Source of the DNA: Coleofasciculus sp. S288
GTDB lineage: Bacteria > Cyanobacteriota > Cyanobacteriia > Cyanobacteriales > Coleofasciculaceae
DNA length: 5,980 nt
Direction: 5' to 3'
NCBI GenBank assembly: GCA_020216575.1
Contig: JAIUYC010000293.1
Location: 1 to 5,980, forward strand
Shown here: piece by piece, positions 1 to 5,227 of the stretch
Layout of the letters: every line of letters starts with the position of its first letter
Numbering within the stretch: the stretch's first letter is position 1
The notes under the pieces: generated by a model
Database searches by the model: none
Seen by the model: only the letters and a program-made list of their open reading frames with translations
Told to the model about the DNA's origin: nothing
Position numbers and translations under genes: made by a program

Positions 1-9
1 AGTCTCTGT

Positions 10-30
10 CCCATGCCCTATGCCCCATGC
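10..30. repeat. Heptamer tandem repeat CCYATGC, 3 units (STRR-like)
   Basis: Three consecutive 7-mers, CCCATGC, CCTATGC and CCCATGC, lie at 10-16, 17-23 and 24-30; a fourth unit begins as CC and breaks down. Short tandemly repeated heptamers between genes are typical of cyanobacterial genomes. The unit differs from the one at 4183-4217, so two distinct heptamer families are present. The repeat lies downstream of the minus-strand gene at 106-426. Its function is unknown. Confidence 0.6.
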
Positions 31-51
31 CCGACTTTCAAGACAGATTTC

Positions 52-76
52 AGGAGACTTTCTTTGCGTAAGTCCT
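52..76. repeat. Imperfect hairpin in intergenic DNA, possibly part of a dispersed repeat
   Basis: AGGA-CTT (52-55 and 58-60) pairs with AAG-TCCT (70-76), giving seven base pairs with GA at 56-57 bulged out and a 9-nt loop (61-69). On the plus strand it is followed by GCTTTATT, only a weak T-rich tail. It lies 30 nt beyond the stop of the minus-strand gene at 106-426, but on that strand no T-tract follows, so a terminator call is not justified. The segment TTTGCGTAAGTCC resembles an intergenic repeat I recall from other cyanobacteria; no second copy is visible here. Confidence 0.3.
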
Positions 77-105
77 GCTTTATTAAAATTGCCTCTTCTG
101 CTGTG

Positions 106-426
106 TCAAGACATCTTCACCAGCAAGTCAGAGACAATGTGCGCCCATTCTTGGTCTAGGTTTGCTTTAAACTCGGATTGCCCGGAACGCCTATACCAGT
201 AACGGGCATTGCTGATGTCGCCTTCTTTGCGATGTAGATAGGCATGAACCCAAGCGCTATCAGTATCGCTAGCATCTTGCACAATTTGATGCGCTTTGTC
301 CCAATTTCCTTTTTTGTCGTACCACAGTGCTTGTAGCGCTTTTGGTAGAGAAGACGGGCAGTTTTCCTGTTGTTCCATTAATTGTGTGAATTGATCTAGA
401 GTCATCATTCCCCCAGATTGGTTCAT
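106..426 (-). CDS. Small conserved protein of unknown function (106 aa)
   Basis: I cannot assign a function. The centre is the recognisable part: an alternation of aromatic, Ala and basic residues (AHQIVQD at 45-51, AWVHAYLHRKEGD at 58-70, NARYWYRRSG at 73-82). This matches a small family of roughly 100-residue conserved hypothetical proteins that I recall from several bacterial phyla. The two amphipathic helices with small residues at their contacts suggest a TPR-like helical hairpin; that is inference. There is no signal peptide or membrane segment, so it is probably cytosolic. The ATG at 426 is taken as the start; Met7 (408) or Met8 (405) would also work, with GGGGGA just before them. It begins 30 nt after the stop of the DUF2949 gene and is probably co-transcribed with it. 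No strong Shine-Dalgarno site is seen. Confidence 0.75.
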   Translation of the reverse strand: MNQSGGMMTLDQFTQLMEQQENCPSSLPKALQALWYDKKGNWDKAHQIVQDASDTDSAWVHAYLHRKEGDISNARYWYRRSGQSEFKANLDQEWAHIVSDLLVKMS

Positions 427-456
427 AGGAACATCCCTAAAAACAGCTCTGCTATT

Positions 457-672
457 TCACTTTAGATGAAAATAAGGCTCTGAGGTTGCTTCCAGCCAAT
501 CGAAAATTAAATCTAACTGCTTCAAGGTTACCAGTCCGTACTGCCAGAGAATTATCGGTAATAGATGTGGAGTATCAGAGTGATGGCGCACAGCTAAGTC
601 AATCGAAGCCGCAGGAAGTGCCAATTCATCCTTTAAGAAACAAACCAATTTTTGGAGCAATGTAGTCTTCAT
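457..672 (-). CDS. DUF2949 family protein (71 aa)
   Basis: The sequence matches the cyanobacterial DUF2949 family, as I remember it: small proteins of about 60-70 residues and unknown role. The diagnostic layout is visible: an N-terminal helix LVCFLKDELALPAASIDLA (9-27), a basic RHH turn (29-31), then LLPIILWQYGLVTLKQLD (37-54) and the C-terminal FDWLEAT (57-63). No catalytic or metal-binding motif is apparent, and it looks like a small soluble helical protein. The ATG at 672 is chosen because family members begin just before this first helix and because a promoter candidate at 708-737 would place the transcript start about 30 nt upstream. An in-frame GTG at 759 would add 29 residues that do not resemble the family. 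The gene is divergent from the SNF2 gene and is followed by the 106-aa gene. Confidence 0.8.
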   Translation of the reverse strand: MKTTLLQKLVCFLKDELALPAASIDLAVRHHSDTPHLLPIILWQYGLVTLKQLDLIFDWLEATSEPYFHLK

Positions 673-707
673 TGACGGCTGAGCTTTTGAATGATGAAAA
701 ACGTGAG

Positions 708-737
708 AGTATCCCAGTCTTGGGGCAGTAGCGACAA
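708..737 (-). promoter_or_regulatory. Candidate promoter for the DUF2949 gene
   Basis: On the minus strand, TTGTCG (737-732) matches four of six bases of a -35 box. After 18 nt comes GATACT (713-708), preceded by TG plus one base (the extended -10 form TGGGATACT). Transcription would start near 701, about 30 nt before the ATG at 672. This is pattern matching only, but it agrees with the shorter start of the gene. Confidence 0.35.
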
Positions 738-888
738 TCCAGTAAATCCTGTACCTCACACCTTAAAAGCGTTCATTGAGCTGAGGGTTTGCCCGGATAG
801 TCGGTTCCACTGCTTGATAAAACTACATAAAGGAACAAACGGCTCCGGCAGGTTCATCGAAACTTAAAACTGGTAGTCAGAGCAAAAG

Positions 889-896
889 GCGATCGC
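889..896. repeat. HIP1 octamer GCGATCGC (intergenic)
   Basis: Exact palindromic GCGATCGC in the divergent spacer. HIP1 is hugely over-represented in most cyanobacterial genomes. This is the only one of the five copies in the window that lies outside a gene. Confidence 0.9.
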
Positions 897-924
897 AAAC
901 TTGTAGCCCCAGAACCCTAGAATT

Positions 925-933
925 TGATATTAT
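925..933 (+). promoter_or_regulatory. Candidate extended -10 promoter for the SNF2 gene
   Basis: TGATATTAT contains TATTAT (928-933), five of six matches to TATAAT, preceded by TG and one base, which is the extended -10 form. No good -35 box stands 16-19 nt upstream. A start near 940 would give a leader of about 40 nt that includes the SD-like AGAGG at 965-969. Confidence 0.3.
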
Positions 934-964
934 CCCTCCAAAAGGTAAACGACGCAAAAAACCT

Positions 965-969
965 AGAGG
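965..969 (+). promoter_or_regulatory. Ribosome binding site for the SNF2 gene
   Basis: AGAGG lies 9 nt before the ATG at 979. An in-frame TAG at 964-966 rules out any further upstream start, so this ATG is the first possible one. Confidence 0.55.
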
Positions 970-978
970 CATCTCCCC

Positions 979-3900
979 ATGAAGGTTCTCCACGGCACCT
1001 GGATTCCCAAAGCCGAACACGCATTCATCCAAACTGGCGCTTTTTACGTTTGGGTAGAAACGTCTGAACAAAAGCCCAGGAGAACCCAGAAAGGAAATCG
1101 CCATCCGGGACACTTACCTAAAGATGAGTTATCCACCTTTCTCGTCAAGGAATTAGGCATCCCCGAACCCTCTACAACGCAGAAAGACAGTACCACTGTT
1201 ACCCAATCCTTTATTCTCCCCAGCAGTAACAACCAACCTTTACCTTCTCCAGAATTAATCCGATACCTCGAAGGAGAAACCCCTGAAGTCATAGAATTGC
1301 AACCTTGGGCGATTGATTGTTGTGAAGTCAGCCGCCTTTCTCAAGCAAGCGGTGCAAATTCTTCCAAGGTTACATCAATTATTAAACTCCTCAACAACCT
1401 TCATTTTCTGGCTCTCTATAACTCCTCAGAACTTCAATTTGGTTCTGACATTCTCTTTTGGTATCACTATACACAGACTTTTAAGCAAGTTATCCTCAAA
1501 GACCAATACATCCCTGCTTTAAAATATCGAGAGGTATCATCCCCGAAAGGTAAGCGCAAACAGCCAAGCAATAACTTTGAAATTTATCCAGCTTGGCAAA
1601 TTATTTCTGAGCAATACGAGGCAATCCTTCACGAGTATATCGATTATATGCCCCTTGCCTGTGTGGCTGGCTCAGAAATGAAGAGTGAATCGATTGAGGT
1701 TTATGATAAAGAAACTTTACTGCGTCATTTCTCCGAATGTCTGCTTACAGAAATTATTACCAACACATCCTTTCCAGGCGTTTTTGATAAAAAGATTAGT
1801 GATTCATTTATTTACGACTGTGTTCATTCTCCTCAATCTAAACTGACTTGGTCAGACTCCCTGGCTTTAGAAGACTATAAACAATGGGCATCTTGGAAAC
1901 AAAAATTAACAGGAGTTCAAGATACATCGGCTTTTCATCTTTGTTTTCAGTTGGAAACTGCTCCCAGCTATAATTCTGATGATTGGCAACTTAACTTCTT
2001 AGTTTCCTCAAAAAAAGACCCTTCTCTCAAGCTAGCATTAGATGACTATTGGCATCTAAACAAAGAAACTCAAGAAAACATTCATCATGAATTTGGAAAA
2101 GAGTTTGAAAAAGACCTGCTATTAAGCTTAGGATACGCGGCTCGGATTTATCCTCAAATTTGGAAAGGACTTGAAACTCATCAACCTGCTGGCCTGCGAT
2201 TAACTCTAGAAGAAGCCTTTGCATTTCTTACAGAAAGTGCTTGGATTTTAGAAGATGCTGGCTACAAAGTTATCGTTCCTGCTTGGTGGACGCCGGAAGG
2301 TCGCCAACGTGCAAAAATTCGTCTCAAGGCGTCCCCGAAAAAATCATCAACGTCTAAAACGGCTGGAAAAGGATATTTCAATCTCGACACCATCATTCAA
2401 TATCACTACGAACTCTCCATTGGTGGCCAACCCGTTACCGAACAAGAATGGCAGCAACTGGTCAATGCCAAAACACCCCTGGTGCAATTTCGCGGTCAAT
2501 GGGTGGAATTAGACCGGGATAAGATGCAGAAGATGCTGGAGTTCTGGCAGTCTCACGGTCAAGAAACTCCGGAAATGACGCTGCTAGATTTGATGAAAAA
2601 AGCCACAGAAGCGGCTGACGAAATCGAAGTCGAACACGATGGCGTACTGGCTGATATGATGGCAAAATTGCACGATCGCAGCCGAGTGGAACCCATTGAA
2701 AATCCTACCAAATTGCAAGGCACGTTGAGAGAATATCAGAAACGAGGTGTCTCTTGGCTGCAATATTTGGAAAATCTCGGTCTTAACGGGTGTCTGGCAG
2801 ACGACATGGGATTGGGAAAGTCGATTCAGGTGATTGCTAGATTGATTAATGAAAAAGAATCAACTCCAGACGTACCACCGACGTTGTTAATTGCTCCCAC
2901 ATCTGTTGTCGGAAATTGGCTGAAAGAAATTGAAAGATTCGCCCCTCATATCCGAACGTTAATCCATCACGGAAGTAACCGCATCAAAGACGAGAAAGAA
3001 TTTAAAGCGGCTAGCTCAAACTACGATGTGATTATTACCTCATTTACCTTGGTGAGAAAAGATGAAAAACTGTTGAAGAGCGTAACCTGGCAACGTATCG
3101 TTCTGGATGAAGCACAGAATATTAAAAATCCTCAAGCTGCCCAAACTAAGGCAATTTTGAAACTCCACGCGAACCACCGCCTTGCATTAACGGGTACGCC
3201 AGTCGAAAACCGCCTATTAGATCTATGGTCAATTTTTAACTTTCTCAATCCAGGTTACTTGGGAAAAGAAGCTCATTTTCGTAAATCCTTTGAGATTCCG
3301 ATCCAAAAAGAAAATGATAAAGTCAAATCGACCACGTTAAAGAAATTGGTAGAACCGTTTATCCTACGTCGCGTCAAGACCGATAAACAGGTGATTAAAG
3401 ATTTGCCGGATAAGGTCGAACACAAACAGTACTGCAATTTGACGAAGGAACAAGCCTCCTTGTATGAAGCGGTGGTTAAGGATGTCGAAAAACAACTGGA
3501 GGAAGCCGAAGGGATACAACGAAAGGGGTTAATCCTATCAACTCTGATGAAGCTGAAGCAAGTTTGCAATCATCCCGCACAGTTTTTACAAGATGCGAGT
3601 GAGTTTGTGCCGGAGCGATCGCATAAATTAGAACGTCTTGCTGAGATGATTGAGGAGGTCAGCGCTGAAGGGGAAAGCTTGTTGATCTTTACCCAGTTTA
3701 CCGAGATTGGTGACAATCTGGAAAAATATCTGAAACAAACCCTCCGCTACAACACCTACTACCTTCACGGAGGCACCAGTCGCACGAAACGGGAAAAAAT
3801 GATTGCTGAGTTTCAAGACCCAGAAACTGAACCCTCTGTCTTTATCCTTTCTCTAAAAGCGGGTGGTGTCGGGATTACCCTCACTAAGGCGAATCACGTC

Positions 3901-4161
3901 TTTCATTTTGACCGTTGGTGGAACCCCGCCGTGGAAGACCAAGCAACAGACCGTGCTTTCCGAATTGGTCAAAAGAAAAATGTCTTTGTCCATAAATTTG
4001 TAACGTTGGGAACATTGGAAGAGCGCATTGACCAGATGATTGAAGACAAGAAAAAATTATCGGCAGCAATCGTTGGGACGGATGAGTCTTGGCTGACCGA
4101 ATTAGACAACGACAGCTTTAAACAGTTGATTTCTCTAAACAAGGCTACTATTTTAGATTAA
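979..4161 (+). CDS. SNF2-family DEAD/DEAH-box ATPase (helicase-like DNA translocase), 1060 aa
   Basis: A complete Swi2/Snf2 superfamily 2 ATPase. The opening MKVLHGTWIP is what I recall as typical of cyanobacterial members. Residues 1-110 are a conserved N-terminal part, 110-390 a variable AT-rich-coded region, and about 395-545 (LTLEEAFAFL at 408-417, VIVPAWW at 431-437) the bacterial SNF2-associated region (PF12419, from memory). Lobe 1 shows Walker A DMGLGKS (609-615, Lys614), motif Ia IAPTSVVGNW (638-647), Walker B DEAQ (710-713) and motif III LTGTP (737-741). Lobe 2 shows LLIFTQFTE (901-909), SLKAGGVGITL (958-968) and motif VI QATDRAFRIGQ (988-998) with arginine-finger candidates Arg992 and Arg995. 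All motifs are intact, so ATP-driven translocation on duplex DNA or remodelling of bound proteins is expected in the cytosol; strand separation is not implied. The SWIM-finger gene follows after 55 bp, a pairing I recall from Bacillus ywqA/ywqB. The specific role is unknown; DNA repair or transcription recycling is inference. Confidence 0.95.
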   Translation: MKVLHGTWIPKAEHAFIQTGAFYVWVETSEQKPRRTQKGNRHPGHLPKDELSTFLVKELGIPEPSTTQKDSTTVTQSFILPSSNNQPLPSPELIRYLEGETPEVIELQPWAIDCCEVSRLSQASGANSSKVTSIIKLLNNLHFLALYNSSELQFGSDILFWYHYTQTFKQVILKDQYIPALKYREVSSPKGKRKQPSNNFEIYPAWQIISEQYEAILHEYIDYMPLACVAGSEMKSESIEVYDKETLLRHFSECLLTEIITNTSFPGVFDKKISDSFIYDCVHSPQSKLTWSDSLALEDYKQWASWKQKLTGVQDTSAFHLCFQLETAPSYNSDDWQLNFLVSSKKDPSLKLALDDYWHLNKETQENIHHEFGKEFEKDLLLSLGYAARIYPQIWKGLETHQPAGLRLTLEEAFAFLTESAWILEDAGYKVIVPAWWTPEGRQRAKIRLKASPKKSSTSKTAGKGYFNLDTIIQYHYELSIGGQPVTEQEWQQLVNAKTPLVQFRGQWVELDRDKMQKMLEFWQSHGQETPEMTLLDLMKKATEAADEIEVEHDGVLADMMAKLHDRSRVEPIENPTKLQGTLREYQKRGVSWLQYLENLGLNGCLADDMGLGKSIQVIARLINEKESTPDVPPTLLIAPTSVVGNWLKEIERFAPHIRTLIHHGSNRIKDEKEFKAASSNYDVIITSFTLVRKDEKLLKSVTWQRIVLDEAQNIKNPQAAQTKAILKLHANHRLALTGTPVENRLLDLWSIFNFLNPGYLGKEAHFRKSFEIPIQKENDKVKSTTLKKLVEPFILRRVKTDKQVIKDLPDKVEHKQYCNLTKEQASLYEAVVKDVEKQLEEAEGIQRKGLILSTLMKLKQVCNHPAQFLQDASEFVPERSHKLERLAEMIEEVSAEGESLLIFTQFTEIGDNLEKYLKQTLRYNTYYLHGGTSRTKREKMIAEFQDPETEPSVFILSLKAGGVGITLTKANHVFHFDRWWNPAVEDQATDRAFRIGQKKNVFVHKFVTLGTLEERIDQMIEDKKKLSAAIVGTDESWLTELDNDSFKQLISLNKATILD
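3615..3622. repeat. HIP1 octamer inside the SNF2 gene
   Basis: Exact GCGATCGC, coding for part of ERSHK (residues 879-883) in the linker before helicase lobe 2, where variation in sequence is probably tolerated. Confidence 0.9.
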
Positions 4162-4210
4162 CTTCACAAGCCAACCAAAAATCCAAAGTCTAAAATCTGA
4201 AATCTAAAAT
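4150..4210 (+). other. Inverted repeat joining the SNF2 stop to the heptad array
   Basis: ATTTTAGATT (4150-4159) in the last codons of the SNF2 gene is the exact reverse complement of AATCTAAAAT (4201-4210) just before the SWIM start: ten base pairs around a 41-nt loop. Only two pairs are G-C, so the hairpin would be weak. The left arm can also pair over 7 nt with CTAAAAT at 4190-4196, giving alternative registers. No T-tract follows, so this is not an intrinsic terminator. Confidence 0.35.
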
Positions 4211-4217
4211 CTAAATA
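4183..4217 (+). repeat. Heptamer tandem repeat CTRAAAT, about 5 units (STRR-like)
   Basis: Units are CCAAAGT (4183-4189), CTAAAAT (4190), CTGAAAT (4197), CTAAAAT (4204) and CTAAATA (4211-4217); an imperfect CCAAAAAT precedes them at 4175-4182. The last unit ends on the A of the SWIM ATG. The array fills the space where a Shine-Dalgarno sequence would be, and none is present. TAA at 4191, TGA at 4198, TAA at 4205 and TAA at 4212 close all three plus-strand frames. Confidence 0.75.
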
Positions 4218-5056
4218 TGGCACAATTTAGCAGAACCTGGTGGGGAAAACGATTTATTGAAGCGCTAGAAGCCTTTAGCGACCCGGCAAGATTGGCACGC
4301 GGTCGGTCTTATGCAAATGGGGGCAAAATTAAAGATTATCGCATCAATCAAGGCAAAATTACGGCGAAAGTTAGGGGGTCTATCAATCCCTATTTTGGGG
4401 TTTACAAAGAACCTCTCTACAACACCACGATCGAGATTAAAGCCATCTCAGCAGTAGATTGGTCAAAAGCGATCGCGTATATTGCCTCAAAAGCGAGTTT
4501 TGTCTCAAAGCTGTTGATGAATGAGGTTCCAGACAATATTGAAACAGCTTTTGCCGACTTAAATTTACACTTATTACCGAATAGCCGTAAGGACTTCAAA
4601 ACCCGTTGTTCCTGCCCAGACTATTCAAATCCTTGCAAACACATCGCCGGAGTGTATTACCTGGTAGCATCGGAATTAGACGAAAATCCGTTTTTGCTCT
4701 TTGAACTTCGAGGACTGTCGCGGGAAAAACTCCTTCAAGAGCTAGCAAAATCTCCTCTAGGTCAAATCCTTTCCTCAGCACTTGATACCGGAGAGGTTCC
4801 TATAGAACCGACTGCATCCTACTATACCAATCCCGAAAAAAGACCAGCACCAGAATCGCTGAGTTTGAGGGAATTTTGGCTTGGGGAAAAGCGATTGCCA
4901 CAAACCGTTGAAGCGGCATCACCAACCAGCATTCCAGCAATTTTGATTAAGAAAGCAGGAGATTTTCCCCCGTTTTGGAAAAAAGATATTTCTTTTATTG
5001 AGGTAATGGAAGATTTATATCAACGAATCAGGACGAAAAATAAGGGAGTCATGTAA
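4217..5056 (+). CDS. SWIM zinc-finger protein (279 aa), partner of the SNF2 ATPase
   Basis: The defining feature is the SWIM signature CxC-x6-CxH: Cys131, Cys133, Cys140 and His142 (CSCPDYSNPCKH), which should bind one zinc ion. SWIM fingers are named after SWI2/SNF2 and MuDR proteins and are thought to contact DNA or protein. The N-terminus (FSRTWWGKRFIEALE, 4-18, then ARGRSYANGGK) and the C-terminal block (PAILIKKAGDFPPFW, 240-254, then FIEVMEDLYQRIR) fit, as I recall, the stand-alone bacterial SWIM proteins found beside SNF2 genes. It has no signal peptide or membrane segment. The ATG at 4217 is the first possible start, since an in-frame TAA lies at 4205-4207. No Shine-Dalgarno site is present because the heptad array occupies that space. 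Co-transcription with the SNF2 gene is likely from the 55-bp gap. Acting as a targeting or regulatory subunit of the ATPase is inference. Confidence 0.9.
   Translation: MAQFSRTWWGKRFIEALEAFSDPARLARGRSYANGGKIKDYRINQGKITAKVRGSINPYFGVYKEPLYNTTIEIKAISAVDWSKAIAYIASKASFVSKLLMNEVPDNIETAFADLNLHLLPNSRKDFKTRCSCPDYSNPCKHIAGVYYLVASELDENPFLLFELRGLSREKLLQELAKSPLGQILSSALDTGEVPIEPTASYYTNPEKRPAPESLSLREFWLGEKRLPQTVEAASPTSIPAILIKKAGDFPPFWKKDISFIEVMEDLYQRIRTKNKGVM
4469..4476. repeat. HIP1 octamer inside the SWIM gene
   Basis: Exact GCGATCGC at residues 85-87 (KAIAY context), upstream of the zinc-finger codons. Confidence 0.9.
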
Positions 5057-5063
5057 AGAGGAA

Positions 5064-5091
5064 CCCATTTTCTTTTTGTAATAGTAATGGG
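5064..5091 (+). terminator. Weak candidate hairpin after the SWIM gene
   Basis: CCCATT (5064-5069) pairs exactly with AATGGG (5086-5091) around a 16-nt loop, starting 7 nt after the SWIM stop codon. The position suits a terminator for the plus-strand pair, but the stem is only 6 bp, the loop is long, and what follows (GAATTAAATC) is not a T-tract. Transcription could equally end elsewhere in the convergent spacer. Confidence 0.2.
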
Positions 5092-5142
5092 GAATTAAAT
5101 CTTTACTCTATCTAGGTAAGCGCCAAAATCATGGATAGGAAT

Positions 5143-5166
5143 GCAAGGGCAATACCCAGACCTTGC
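5143..5166. other. Small inverted repeat in the convergent spacer
   Basis: GCAAGG (5143-5148) pairs with CCTTGC (5161-5166) around 12 nt. It sits about 60 nt beyond the ttcA stop on the minus strand and about 90 nt beyond the SWIM stop on the plus strand. Neither direction has a following T-tract. It could be a modest shared hairpin or chance. Confidence 0.2.
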
Positions 5167-5227
5167 CTGAGTGTAAGTGTTTCATGTATGATTATTGTTG
5201 GCCATATCCACTCTTTCATGATTTCTA

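Larger units (their letters stand above)
673..978. other. Divergent intergenic region (306 bp)
   Basis: This spacer separates the DUF2949 gene (minus) from the SNF2 gene (plus). It holds a candidate promoter for each direction (708-737 minus, 925-933 plus), one HIP1 octamer (889-896), an SD-like AGAGG (965-969) and an open plus-strand frame from 821 that ends in a TGA overlapping the SNF2 ATG but has no standard start codon. A 5-bp inverted repeat GTTCC/GGAAC (804-808/832-836) is too short and too widely spaced to weigh. No RNA gene or mobile element is apparent. Confidence 0.6.

Noticed and set aside
20..202. Plus-strand open frame of 60 codons at the left edge
   Set aside because: It starts in the heptamer repeat, resembles no family I know, and its second half is antisense to the well-patterned 106-aa protein gene.
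673..759. GTG start at 759 lengthening the DUF2949 protein by 29 residues
   Set aside because: The extra residues do not resemble the family, which begins near the ATG at 672, and a promoter candidate lies within the extension.
821..1060. A frameshift separating an upstream piece from the SNF2 gene
   Set aside because: MKVLHGTWIP is the normal beginning of the family as I know it, and an SD-like AGAGG stands at proper spacing, so nothing is missing from the N-terminus.
877..1292. Minus-strand open frames of about 80 codons across the start of the SNF2 gene
   Set aside because: They are antisense to the conserved SNF2 N-terminus and show no recognisable domain. The same holds for the other antisense and out-of-frame stretches within the SNF2, SWIM and ttcA genes.
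3106..3117. DEAQ instead of DEAH in Walker B as an inactivating change
   Set aside because: DEAQ is common in bacterial SNF2 proteins and keeps the catalytic Asp-Glu pair.
4183..4217. Heptad array read as a CRISPR or as a promoter (TAAAAT resembles a -10 box)
   Set aside because: There are no spacers between units, which excludes CRISPR. As promoters, the TAAAAT boxes lie too close to the ATG and no -35 box stands upstream.
979..5056. A DISARM-like or other known defence locus built on the SNF2 gene
   Set aside because: No methyltransferase, phospholipase-D, nuclease or other defence partner is encoded in the window; the neighbours are ttcA and two small unknowns.
5177..5221. Direct repeat TTTCATG in the convergent spacer
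   Set aside because: Two copies of a 7-mer about 35 nt apart in AT-rich DNA are expected by chance, and no other element surrounds them.
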